From UBA4207 sp964352405 (GTDB lineage: Bacteria; Bdellovibrionota; Bacteriovoracia; Bacteriovoracales; Bacteriovoracaceae): DNA of 41,984 bases. The number at the start of each line of letters is the position of its first letter. Position 1 is the stretch's first letter. The notes beneath the pieces are model-generated. The model was not told the DNA's origin. It was given only the letters and a program-made list of their open reading frames with translations, and ran no database searches. A program made the position numbers and the translations under genes. Below, piece after piece: positions 31,680-39,843 of this stretch. The stretch covers positions 1 to 41,984 of the forward strand of contig CAYGRY010000020.1 of NCBI GenBank assembly GCA_964352405.1, given 5' to 3'.

Positions 31680-33188
31680 TTACGAATAAATACGATGGAC
31701 ATGACCTAAAATCGACAACATAGGATTTGCACCAATTGAAGTTGGAAATAGAGAACCATCCATGACACTTAGATTTTCATAGCCCCACAAGCGACCTTGG
31801 GTATCCGTAACTGATGACTTTTTATCCACTCCAAAGCAAGCTCCACCCATCACATGGGCCGAGACGACCTTAAGATCAATCGGCTTCATGTCTAGCTCAT
31901 CAATATGAGAATAAAAGTCGATTAAGTTTGAAGTTCTTTTCGCTCGCGCATGAATAGGTAAAACTTCTTTTGCTCCAGCTGCGAATTGCAACTCTCCCAT
32001 CGTTCGAAGGGCTTCTTTAAAACCTAACGACATACTCTTTGACCAAGTATAATCAAGGACTGGATAACCATCATTAGAAAGCTCTACCACTCCACCTTGG
32101 CTATCTTCTTTAAAGCCATCACGTTGAAGAGCGATACAAACTTGAAGGTTTTTAAACTTAAGCATCAATTCTCTATGTTCATCACCGTGGGCCATTAAGG
32201 TTGAAGCTAATAACAAAGGATGAACAGGCGGGACTTCTAACTTAAATCCATAATCTTGCCATAAATGATGATCGGAATAAATTGATTGTGGAGCACCAAG
32301 ATGAGGTTCAATATCATCATTGAAAATTGCACCACTTAAAACAGTGGGATGCAAAAATGTTCTTTTACCAAGAAGGCCGGATTGATCATGAACGCGACTT
32401 CTTAAAAGAAGCGCCGGTGTTCCTATCGCGCCAGCAGATGAAACAAAATGTTTCGCCTTAATTGTTAACTTGATATCACCGTGAGTATTACCAATGCCTG
32501 GTAAGTTGTAAGATTCAAGTTTAGTGACTTTTCCAAGGTGATGACGAAATCTAAAAGCGCGCCAACGCGTAGCAAGTATGCCATCCATTTTTAAAAACGT
32601 AGGAATACTTGTAATCATTTGAGATTGTTTGGCACCTGTGGCACAACCCACTCCACAGTAGCCTAGATTATAACAACCCTTAACATTACGATTGATATGA
32701 CCAAAGCTTTTACCAAGCTTATCTAAGCCATTCGCTAGTACAGAGTTATTTTGATTGGGAGGTATCTCCCATTCACTGACTGAGATTTCTTTTTCTGCCG
32801 CTAAAAAATGAGTTTCAAGAGATTCATCAGTAAATGGAAGATCAAACTCAGCTTGCCAGTGTTTAAGCGTATTTGATGGAGTTCTAAAACAAGTAGTCCA
32901 ATTAACAGTGGTGCCACCGCCAACAGTTCGACCTTGCAGAATACTTATATTCTTATCTTTTGTTTTTCTTGAAGCGAGTTCTTGATAAAGATTGGGATAT
33001 GCAATGTCTTCTCTTAGCTCTTTGAATTCTTCAGTTTTTTTATGGCCACCCTCTTCAATGATAACAACGCTATAACCTTTTAAAGAAAGTAGTTTGGCGG
33101 CGTAAGCTCCACCTGATCCACTTCCAATAACACAATAGTCAGCTTCGATTTCTTGATTCTTAAAAGCAGTAGAGCCATCTAGTATCAT
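31680..33188 (-). CDS. GMC-family flavoprotein dehydrogenase
   Basis: A 502-residue FAD-dependent glucose-methanol-choline oxidoreductase. The dinucleotide fold is at the N-terminus (DYCVIGSGSGGAYAAKLL, with acidic end VVIIEEGG), followed by GRTVGGGTTVNWTTCFRTP. The catalytic His is in VVSAHVMGGACFG and the C-terminal signature is SVMDGSLFPTSIGANPMLSI. A Cys cluster (CYNLGYCGVGC then ATGAK) near residues 168-180 resembles the cluster region of FAD sugar/alcohol dehydrogenases. It has no export signal of its own. ATGA overlaps the gene for a Tat-signal subunit, suggesting piggyback export. The substrate is unknown. Confidence 0.88.
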   Translation of the reverse strand: MILDGSTAFKNQEIEADYCVIGSGSGGAYAAKLLSLKGYSVVIIEEGGHKKTEEFKELREDIAYPNLYQELASRKTKDKNISILQGRTVGGGTTVNWTTCFRTPSNTLKHWQAEFDLPFTDESLETHFLAAEKEISVSEWEIPPNQNNSVLANGLDKLGKSFGHINRNVKGCYNLGYCGVGCATGAKQSQMITSIPTFLKMDGILATRWRAFRFRHHLGKVTKLESYNLPGIGNTHGDIKLTIKAKHFVSSAGAIGTPALLLRSRVHDQSGLLGKRTFLHPTVLSGAIFNDDIEPHLGAPQSIYSDHHLWQDYGFKLEVPPVHPLLLASTLMAHGDEHRELMLKFKNLQVCIALQRDGFKEDSQGGVVELSNDGYPVLDYTWSKSMSLGFKEALRTMGELQFAAGAKEVLPIHARAKRTSNLIDFYSHIDELDMKPIDLKVVSAHVMGGACFGVDKKSSVTDTQGRLWGYENLSVMDGSLFPTSIGANPMLSILGHVHRIYS

Positions 33189-33688
33189 AGAAGCTCCAAA
33201 GGTGGTGCGTAATCAAGATCTTTATATGTCTTAGGATCAGCATAATACACGCCACTAAGCAGTTCACAAAAACCATTGCCTGCCGCTTTAAGATCTTTGA
33301 GTCTAGAGTTTTTCATTGAGAAAATTAACGATTCAAGCTGAGCATTGTTAGCTTTTTCTAGGCTATAAATGCCATTCATCCACAAAAAAGGTTTGACATG
33401 AAATAAATCAAAAAGCTGCCTAACTTCAGCAGTGACCGGCTTAGTTGTTAAATAAATCGTTTCATCTAAGCGTGAGCTAAAGCGAGCGACTTCTTCAACA
33501 CTCCAATCTTGGATAGGTAGAAGTGTCGGCAACATTTTTTGCAGAAGTAAAATATCTGGTTTTTCTAAGAAGTGAAATTCTTTAATTCTTCCTGCAATTT
33601 TAGCAGCAGGAACTAAAACACCTTGGCGCCAGGTGATTAACAAAGCGGCCAAGGTGAGACTTGATTTAAAAAATGTACGTCTTTGCAA
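33185..33688 (-). CDS. Tat-signal small subunit of the GMC dehydrogenase
   Basis: A 167-residue protein beginning MQRRTFFKSSLTLAALLITW, a twin-arginine signal (R-R-x-F-F-K, then a moderately hydrophobic stretch). The mature part is helical, with LLLQKMLPTLLP and LFDLFHVKPFLWMNGI, in keeping with the gluconate-dehydrogenase subunit 3 / FAD-GDH gamma group, whose members carry the signal for the catalytic subunit. It overlaps the GMC gene by four bases and follows the Cys-rich secreted gene by two. TatA is encoded at 1800-2069. Confidence 0.78.
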   Translation of the reverse strand: MQRRTFFKSSLTLAALLITWRQGVLVPAAKIAGRIKEFHFLEKPDILLLQKMLPTLLPIQDWSVEEVARFSSRLDETIYLTTKPVTAEVRQLFDLFHVKPFLWMNGIYSLEKANNAQLESLIFSMKNSRLKDLKAAGNGFCELLSGVYYADPKTYKDLDYAPPLELL

Positions 33689-33690
33689 TG

Positions 33691-34224
33691 TTAGTTACAG
33701 TAACGATCAAAATACATGTCACAAACATAAGACTGTGACCCACAATCATTGCCTGGTGACCAAACTGTTCCAGTCTGACAAACTTGGCGAGCCCCAGTTT
33801 CAACAGAAACATTAAACTCACCCTGTTCTACAACATCACCTTTTTTCGTCAGTGTATAACGAATTAGGTTTGTTCCCATTGCAAGTAGTGGTCTTTGGAA
33901 TAAAGTTCTAATCCATAGGTTAATAGAATCAGAGCGACCTTCAGAAGCATTGAACTTTCCTTTTTTAGAAACGCTCTTGCCGTCTTCGTGTAGTGCTTCA
34001 ACAACAAAGCGATCAGCATCAGCACCAGAGATCAAACGCGTATACATTCCTGGCTCTAAATCATAACCAGCGCAATAGCGAAGCTCACTTGGGCGGTTTT
34101 GGCAGTTGACCCAAACCTGGCCGCTAACAGTTTTAGCAGAGTAAACAGTTCCAGCTTCAAAAGTGGTTTCAGCTTGAACAACGCCGCCAGTTAAAATAAG
34201 AATTAGTGCAATAAGTCCTTTCAT
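33691..34224 (-). CDS. Cys-containing exported protein linked to the GMC dehydrogenase
   Basis: The 177-residue product has a Sec signal peptide (MKGLIALILILTGGVVQA) and a mature beta-rich domain with VWVNCQNRPSELRYCAGYDL and a Cys-rich C-terminus (CQTGTVWSPGNDCGSQSYVC then DMYFDRYCN). There is no CxxCH, so it is not a c-type cytochrome. AAGGAG precedes the ATG. It is first in the three-gene unit; I do not recognise the family. It might be an accessory factor or simply a co-transcribed periplasmic protein. Confidence 0.75.
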   Translation of the reverse strand: MKGLIALILILTGGVVQAETTFEAGTVYSAKTVSGQVWVNCQNRPSELRYCAGYDLEPGMYTRLISGADADRFVVEALHEDGKSVSKKGKFNASEGRSDSINLWIRTLFQRPLLAMGTNLIRYTLTKKGDVVEQGEFNVSVETGARQVCQTGTVWSPGNDCGSQSYVCDMYFDRYCN

Positions 34225-34344
34225 CCATGACTCCTTAGAATTATTAAAAAAATAAGCCTAAAAATCGTCGCCTTCTAATGCCAAGACGTCAAATCATTGT
34301 TAGAATTCATTGGCCTAAACTTGAACAGAACACTTGGGATTTTT

Positions 34345-36747
34345 ATGGAATATAAGTTTAATGAAATTGAAAAAAAATGGCAGGACCACTGGGATGACAA
34401 CAAAACATTCAAGGTCACGCTAGATCAATCTAAGCCTAAGTACTACGTTCTCGATATGTTCCCATATCCATCTGGCGCAGGGCTTCATGTTGGTCACCCA
34501 GAGGGCTACACGGCAACTGACATTGTGTGTCGCTATAAGAGAATGAAAGGCTTCAACGTTCTTCACCCAATGGGCTGGGATAGTTTTGGACTTCCGACTG
34601 AGAACTACGCCATCAAAACTGGCACGCACCCAGAAATCATCACCCAACAAAATATTAAAACATTTAAACGCCAGCTGAAAAGCTTAGGTTTTTCATATGA
34701 CTGGGATCGTGAAATTGCGAGTAGTGATCTTTCATATTATCGCTGGACTCAGTGGATATTCGTTCAGCTCTATAATAAGGGCCTTGCTTACGAAGAAGAA
34801 ATTGCGGTCAATTGGTGTCCAGAACTTAAAACAGTTCTAGCAAACGAAGAGGTTGTTGACGGTAAATCTGAAATTGGTGGACATCCAGTTGAACGTCGTC
34901 CAATGAAACAGTGGATGCTCAGGATTACTGAGTACGCAGACAGACTTATTGAAGATCTTGATTTGCTTGATTGGCCAGAAAATATTAAAGAAAGTCAGCG
35001 CAATTGGATTGGTCGCTCTGAAGGTGCAACAGTTCAATTTCAACTAGCTGATTACGCAGAAAAGATCGAAGTCTTTACAACAAGACCTGACACTTTATTT
35101 GGTGCGACCTATATGGTTGTCGCTCCGGAGCATGCACTCGTTTCAAAAATTACGACTGCTGAGCAAAAACCAATTGTTGAAGCGTACCTTGAAAAGACAA
35201 AGCATAAATCAGATCTAGAAAGAACTGATTTAAACAAAGATAAATCAGGAGTGTTCACTGGAGCGTATGCGCTTAATCCTGTGAATAACGAAAATGTTCC
35301 TGTTTGGATAGCAGACTATGTTCTTGCTGGTTACGGCACAGGTGCAATTATGGCCGTTCCTGCTCACGATGAACGTGACTGGGAATTCGCTAAAAAATTC
35401 TCACTACCAATCATTGAAGTTCTTGAAGGCGGCGATGTTAATGAAGCTGCTTTCACTGGTGACGGTAAGCATATTAATTCTGGTTTTCTAGATGGACTTG
35501 GAAAAGTTGATGGAATCAGCAAAATGATTTCATTCTTAGAAGAAAAGAAAATCGGACAAAAGAAAATTAATTATAAACTTCGTGATTGGTTGTTCTCAAG
35601 ACAACGCTATTGGGGTGAACCATTCCCAGTGATTAAATACGAAGACGGGACAGTGAGATGTCTTGATCTAGATGAATTACCAGTTGCACTACCAGCTGTT
35701 GAAAAATATGAACCGTCTGGTACTGGTGAGTCTCCACTTGCGACCATTGATGAGTGGCTTTGGATAACATGTCCTAAGACTGGTAAAAAAGCGCGCCGTG
35801 AAACAAACACGATGCCTCAGTGGGCCGGTTCATGTTGGTATTATTTACGCTTTATTGATCCAACCAATGATAAAGAACCATGGGACACTCAACTTGAAAA
35901 ATATTGGATGCCAGTTGATCTTTATGTTGGTGGGATTGAACACGCAGTTCTTCACTTACTCTATGCTAGATTTTGGCATAAGGTCCTTTTTGACCTAGGA
36001 CTTGTCTCAACCAAAGAGCCATTTCAACGTCTGGTAAACCAAGGGATGATTCTAGGTGAAGACGGAGAAAAAATGTCAAAATCCCGTGGCAATGTAGTTA
36101 ACCCAGATTCAATTGTTAAGGAGTTTGGAGCCGACTCACTTCGCCTTTATGAAATGTTCATGGGCCCACTTGAAAAGGTTAAGCCTTGGCAAACCTCAGG
36201 TGTAAAAGGTGTTTATAATTTCTTAGTTAAATCTGCTAAGTTAATTGGAGATCAATCACGTCTTCATGTTGGCGCAGAAAATCCTGAAATCGAAAAAGCA
36301 CTTCATAAATGTATTAAAAAAGTTGGTGAAGATATTGAAGGCCTACGCTTTAATACGGCGATTTCGGCCATGATGATTTTTACCAATGAAGTAGCAAAGC
36401 ATAAGCAAATTTCAAGAAAAACTGCTGAATCTTATTCCAAGATTCTTTCTCCATTAGCTCCTCACCTTGGAGAAGAGCTTTGGCGTACGCTTGGAAATAA
36501 GAAGTCACTCGCTTATGAGCCATGGCCAGTCTTTGATCCACAAAAAGCCAAAGATGATGTCATTACGATGGCGATTCAAGTGAATGGAAAAACCAAGGCA
36601 ACGATTGATGTCGCCGTTGATATTTCAAAAGACGATTTCTTAACACTTGCTAAGGCGCAAGAAAAAGTGGCTGCCCAAATCGAAGGCAAAACAATTGTTA
36701 AAGAGATCTACGTTCCTGGAAGAATTTGTAATATCGTGATCAAATAA
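34345..36747 (+). CDS. leuS: Leucyl-tRNA synthetase
   Basis: Charges tRNA-Leu. The class I motifs are present: HVGH (residues 48-51, in the phrase YPSGAGLHVGHPEGYTATD) and KMSKS (576-580). The editing domain shows TTRPDTLFGATYMVVAPEH and AVPAHDERDWEFA. The C-terminal part carries the anticodon-binding and extension domains. At 800 residues from the ATG at 34345 it is normal; the frame is open 16 codons further, but GGGA and family N-termini favour 34345. No T-box or other leader element is seen in the 120 bases upstream. Confidence 0.97.
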   Translation: MEYKFNEIEKKWQDHWDDNKTFKVTLDQSKPKYYVLDMFPYPSGAGLHVGHPEGYTATDIVCRYKRMKGFNVLHPMGWDSFGLPTENYAIKTGTHPEIITQQNIKTFKRQLKSLGFSYDWDREIASSDLSYYRWTQWIFVQLYNKGLAYEEEIAVNWCPELKTVLANEEVVDGKSEIGGHPVERRPMKQWMLRITEYADRLIEDLDLLDWPENIKESQRNWIGRSEGATVQFQLADYAEKIEVFTTRPDTLFGATYMVVAPEHALVSKITTAEQKPIVEAYLEKTKHKSDLERTDLNKDKSGVFTGAYALNPVNNENVPVWIADYVLAGYGTGAIMAVPAHDERDWEFAKKFSLPIIEVLEGGDVNEAAFTGDGKHINSGFLDGLGKVDGISKMISFLEEKKIGQKKINYKLRDWLFSRQRYWGEPFPVIKYEDGTVRCLDLDELPVALPAVEKYEPSGTGESPLATIDEWLWITCPKTGKKARRETNTMPQWAGSCWYYLRFIDPTNDKEPWDTQLEKYWMPVDLYVGGIEHAVLHLLYARFWHKVLFDLGLVSTKEPFQRLVNQGMILGEDGEKMSKSRGNVVNPDSIVKEFGADSLRLYEMFMGPLEKVKPWQTSGVKGVYNFLVKSAKLIGDQSRLHVGAENPEIEKALHKCIKKVGEDIEGLRFNTAISAMMIFTNEVAKHKQISRKTAESYSKILSPLAPHLGEELWRTLGNKKSLAYEPWPVFDPQKAKDDVITMAIQVNGKTKATIDVAVDISKDDFLTLAKAQEKVAAQIEGKTIVKEIYVPGRICNIVIK

Positions 36748-36754
36748 TTGATGT

Positions 36755-36784
36755 TTGACCCTACCTCTCCTCTCGGACTACAAT
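36755..36784 (+). promoter_or_regulatory. Sigma70-like promoter for the small acidic-protein gene
   Basis: TTGACC (36755-36760) and TACAAT (36779-36784) are 18 bases apart. Transcription should begin near 36791, just at the ribosome site, giving a leader of about 10 bases. An inverted repeat overlaps this promoter. Confidence 0.55.
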
Positions 36785-36798
36785 AGTTCCAGAGGAGA
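36766..36798. repeat. Inverted repeat across promoter and ribosome site
   Basis: TCTCCTCT (36766-36773) and AGAGGAGA (36791-36798) are perfect eight-base complements. Inside them GGACTA and TAG-T-TCC pair further with one bulge and a CAA loop. The right arm is the AGAGGAG Shine-Dalgarno of the next gene; the left arm lies in the spacer of its promoter. There is no T-run, so it is not an intrinsic terminator. It could be an operator, or a hairpin that hides the ribosome site in transcripts reading through from leuS. Confidence 0.7.
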
Positions 36799-36801
36799 AT
36801 T

Positions 36802-37095
36802 ATGAAAGCCAAAATCATCTTTAGCCTATTGCTTCTTTGTTTAGGATCATCACTTGTTGCTCAAGATGATTATTATGAAGATGAGCCTATGGACAATTAC
36901 GACGCTTATGAAGAAAAGCCCGAAATGCCCATGACTAAAGACATGCCGAACCAACTCCCGCAAGTGATCCCTCCAGAGGAAATCAATCAAGATTATCAAA
37001 ACGATTATCCCGAAGAGAAATACCCAGAAGAAAAATATCCCGACGAAAAATATCCAGTTAATGAAGATTATGGAAACACTGAAGAATCTTATTAA
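36802..37095 (+). CDS. Small acidic, tyrosine-rich exported protein
   Basis: The 97-residue product has a Sec signal peptide (MKAKIIFSLLLLCLGSSLVA) and a mature chain almost entirely of Asp, Glu, Tyr, Pro, Lys and Asn. It looks disordered and carries a three-fold YPEEK repeat. The strongly acidic composition could bind divalent cations, and the next gene encodes a magnesium transporter 30 bases on; a link is only inference. AGAGGAG lies four bases before the ATG. Confidence 0.72.
   Translation: MKAKIIFSLLLLCLGSSLVAQDDYYEDEPMDNYDAYEEKPEMPMTKDMPNQLPQVIPPEEINQDYQNDYPEEKYPEEKYPDEKYPVNEDYGNTEESY
37006..37050 (+). repeat. Three tandem 15-base repeats (YPEEK units)
   Basis: Three imperfect 15-base units encode YPEEK, YPEEK and YPDEK, followed by a partial YP. 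The short repeats may change in number by slippage; 15-base steps would keep the reading frame. Confidence 0.75.
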
Positions 37096-37125
37096 GCCAA
37101 GTCACCGTTAATCCGATAAGACCTC

Positions 37126-38490
37126 ATGGACGAAACAGATAATGCTTCAGCGGATGCTCCGTGGAAGCAGCTTAAGTCACTGATTGATACACGTGACCTA
37201 GCTTCGATTAACGCATTTTTAAGTCAGCTACAGCTGACTGATACTGCTCGTGCCATCTCAAGACTCCCTCACTACAATCAAATTCAACTCATCAACCTTC
37301 TCTCCCCTGAAGATGCTGCGGATATCTTAGAAGAAGTGACTGATGAACAAGCTGCGGACATTCTAGAAGAGTTAACACCTGAAAAAGCCGCTGCCATTGT
37401 TGATGAATTATACTCCGATCACCAGGCAGACATTCTAACTCTACTTGATGCTGAAGATGCTGCAGCTATTTTGAATCAATTTGACTCTGAAGATGCAGAA
37501 GAACTTCGAACGATGATGAGTTATCCGGACAATGTCGCCGGTGGTTTGATGATTACAGAGTTTCTTAGCTATCCAGGATCTTATACGGTTCAACAAGTCC
37601 TTAATGATCTTGCTAAAAATCGTGAAGAGTATGCTCACTACGAAGTTCACTACGTTTATGTAACGAAATCAAATGATAAGCTGATAGGAGTTTTAAGACT
37701 TAGAGATATCTTTCTCGCTCCAAGAAAAAGACGTCTGCATGAATTGATGGTTTCAAGACCAAGTTCATGTAAATTGTCGACGCCGCTTTATCGAATGGAT
37801 CAGTTCTTTGACCATCATAGTTTTTCAGGCCTTCCTGTTGTTGATGACAACGGAATCCTTGAAGGTGTTGTTCAAAGAGAAGATATTAAAGAAGCGATCG
37901 CTAAAAATGCTGAATCAGCTTATCTTAAAGCTAGTGGTATTGTCGGTGGTGAAGAATTACGGCACCTACCAGTTTGGGTACGCTCAGGTCGAAGACTTTC
38001 TTGGCTTTCAATCAATATCGTTTTGAATCTTATCGCGGCCAGCGCCATTGCCATGAATCAAGATGTGATTGAACAAATTACTGTCCTAGCTGTCTTTTTA
38101 CCAATGATTTCTGACTTATCAGGTTGCTCTGGAAATCAGGCGGTTGCAGTCTCTATTCGCGAACTTGCGCTTGATCTCATTCGCCCAGGTGAGTATTTCC
38201 ACGTGTTCTTAAAAGAGCTTTCTGTCGGCCTTATTAATGGCTTTGTCATGGGCTGCTTACTCGCTCTCGTAGCCTTTATCTGGAAAGGCGATCCAATATT
38301 GGGCATCGTGGTTGGCATGGGACTTGGAATCAATACCTTATTATCAGTAGTTGTCGGCGGTCTGATCCCATTACTTCTTAAGCGTTTTAAAGTAGATCCA
38401 GCACTAGCGTCATCTCCTTTACTTACGACTATTACCGATATGGTGGGCTTCTTCCTTACTCTCACCCTTGCAAGAGTCGCTTTACTGTAA
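37126..38490 (+). CDS. mgtE: Magnesium transporter MgtE
   Basis: MgtE is a Mg2+ channel gated by cytoplasmic Mg2+. The 454-residue protein shows the N-domain superhelix (EDAADILEEVTDEQAADILEE and similar repeats, about 60-130), two CBS domains (about 140-265, with VYVTKSNDKLIGVLRLRD and FSGLPVVDDNGILEGVVQREDI), a plug helix and five membrane spans. The pore signature is seen as PMISDLSGCSGNQAVAVSIREL. No clear ribosome site or promoter of its own is seen, so it may be translated from the acidic-protein transcript. No M-box-like leader is apparent. Confidence 0.95.
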   Translation: MDETDNASADAPWKQLKSLIDTRDLASINAFLSQLQLTDTARAISRLPHYNQIQLINLLSPEDAADILEEVTDEQAADILEELTPEKAAAIVDELYSDHQADILTLLDAEDAAAILNQFDSEDAEELRTMMSYPDNVAGGLMITEFLSYPGSYTVQQVLNDLAKNREEYAHYEVHYVYVTKSNDKLIGVLRLRDIFLAPRKRRLHELMVSRPSSCKLSTPLYRMDQFFDHHSFSGLPVVDDNGILEGVVQREDIKEAIAKNAESAYLKASGIVGGEELRHLPVWVRSGRRLSWLSINIVLNLIAASAIAMNQDVIEQITVLAVFLPMISDLSGCSGNQAVAVSIRELALDLIRPGEYFHVFLKELSVGLINGFVMGCLLALVAFIWKGDPILGIVVGMGLGINTLLSVVVGGLIPLLLKRFKVDPALASSPLLTTITDMVGFFLTLTLARVALL

Positions 38491-38518
38491 GTTTTTCAAC
38501 TTCCCTTAACAAAATTTC

Positions 38519-38548
38519 TTGATCTGCTATTCTGCCCTCAAATCTAAT
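38519..38548 (+). promoter_or_regulatory. Sigma70-like promoter for the paralog pair
   Basis: TTGATC (38519-38524) and TCTAAT (38543-38548) are 18 bases apart and followed by AGGAG before the ATG at 38567. The two downstream paralog genes and the terminator at 41082 would form one unit. Confidence 0.4.
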
Positions 38549-38566
38549 GATGAGCAGGAGAAACCC

Positions 38567-39829
38567 ATGCATTTAACGAAAAGGCTTAGCCTTGCTTTGT
38601 TAACGCTTTTAATGACGATCTCATTTGTGCCTAAGGCCCATGCCGATATCGAGCTTGGAAAAGCATTAAAAGAAATTTTTGTTAAAGGAAGCCTTGATGG
38701 AGATAAACTCTTCATGGTTCTTGGCATGGAAAAAGCTCGTGAAATCTTTGGTCGCTCAATGGATCAGGCCGTAGATATTGAAGAGCTAAAGGATTGGAGT
38801 TCAGACTCTGCTCGTATGCTTTCAAATCAAGCAGGTCGTGTTTGGAATAGCGAACATGATGGCGACACTGTTGATCATTTAGGACGTGCCACACGTCTTT
38901 CAGTGGAAACGGCCGATGATATTTTCAAATGGCCTTGGCGCTCACTTAAAAAAATTCCAGGATCATTTAAGGTTGGAATGAATGACGCTAGAGAAGCCAG
39001 AGCAAATGCTAGCAATGGAATTTCTGGTACGATCGCTTTTTCAGGATTGGCCACATGGACAACAGTTAAAGGTGCTTACTATTTAGTGGTTGAAGCTCCG
39101 GTTAAATTCGTAGCCGCCCTAGCAACAACGACATTAGCTATTCCTGCAACTCTAGCTTATGAAGCCATTCGCATTCCTCTAGCTCTAACTTTAGGTGTTG
39201 CAGGCAAAGTAGTTCGTCTAGGTTGGATGGCATCAAAGGCCATCGTCATGGGATCAGTAGCCCTTGGAACAATCACCTACTCAGCTTTATCAACAGGTGT
39301 TGCTATGGCAGCCACCACGGTAGCAGCTGCTGCGGTTGGAGCGTTTAGGGTGACTGCAGCTTTAATAAAGATGCCATTTAAATTTTTCAAAAAAGGTAAT
39401 GTCAAAGTCTCAACCACAATAAATTATAAAAGAATGGGCGAACTAGCAGAGTCTCTACCTGGCTTACTTTCTAGTGATATCCTAGCAAAACTTGGAGTTG
39501 ACTCAGACTTATCAGTTGGTGAAGTTTTAATAGAAGATTATAAAGCAGTGATTAAGTATAAATCAAAACTCAACAATGAAAAAGACTCACTGGTTATTAG
39601 AATCGGCATTGATTTTAATTCGGATAAAGAAAAGCAGGCGCTAAATATTGAAGCCTATATGAAGCTCGCTCATTTTAAAGAACTTAAAGAAGTAACGGAT
39701 CTTTCAAGCAGAAAACTTAAGAAAGTGATTGAGAATAATCTAGAGAACCTTTTAGGACATGCACTTTTAATTTTTCAAGGTGATGACTCAAAAGATGCTA
39801 AACAGACAGAACTAGCTCTAGCAATATAA
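38567..39829 (+). CDS. Exported protein, tandem paralog 1, unknown function
   Basis: A 420-residue protein with a Sec signal peptide (MHLTKRLSLALLTLLMTISF then VPKAHA). After it come LKEIFVKGSLDGDKLFMVLG, the motif WNSEHDGD (38843-38866), a phrase GAYYLVVEAP, a long Ala/Gly/Thr-rich hydrophobic middle (YSALSTGVAMAATTVAAAA), and a soluble Lys-rich C-terminal domain. The hydrophobic middle could enter a membrane. The same plan recurs in the next gene. The frame is open to 38519 but AGGAG marks the ATG at 38567. No family is recognised. Confidence 0.82.
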   Translation: MHLTKRLSLALLTLLMTISFVPKAHADIELGKALKEIFVKGSLDGDKLFMVLGMEKAREIFGRSMDQAVDIEELKDWSSDSARMLSNQAGRVWNSEHDGDTVDHLGRATRLSVETADDIFKWPWRSLKKIPGSFKVGMNDAREARANASNGISGTIAFSGLATWTTVKGAYYLVVEAPVKFVAALATTTLAIPATLAYEAIRIPLALTLGVAGKVVRLGWMASKAIVMGSVALGTITYSALSTGVAMAATTVAAAAVGAFRVTAALIKMPFKFFKKGNVKVSTTINYKRMGELAESLPGLLSSDILAKLGVDSDLSVGEVLIEDYKAVIKYKSKLNNEKDSLVIRIGIDFNSDKEKQALNIEAYMKLAHFKELKEVTDLSSRKLKKVIENNLENLLGHALLIFQGDDSKDAKQTELALAI

Positions 39830-39843
39830 GAGAAGAGGCAATA

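Noticed and set aside
33691..34224. Cytochrome c subunit of the GMC dehydrogenase
   Set aside because: The protein has several Cys but no CxxCH heme-binding motif.
36750..37126. M-box or ykkC-type riboswitch before mgtE
   Set aside because: The available upstream spans are too short (about 55 and 30 bases) for a known Mg2+ riboswitch; only the simple dyad is present.
38136..38465. Antisense frame of 109 codons in mgtE
   Set aside because: It lies opposite the conserved membrane part of mgtE and has no start signals of its own.
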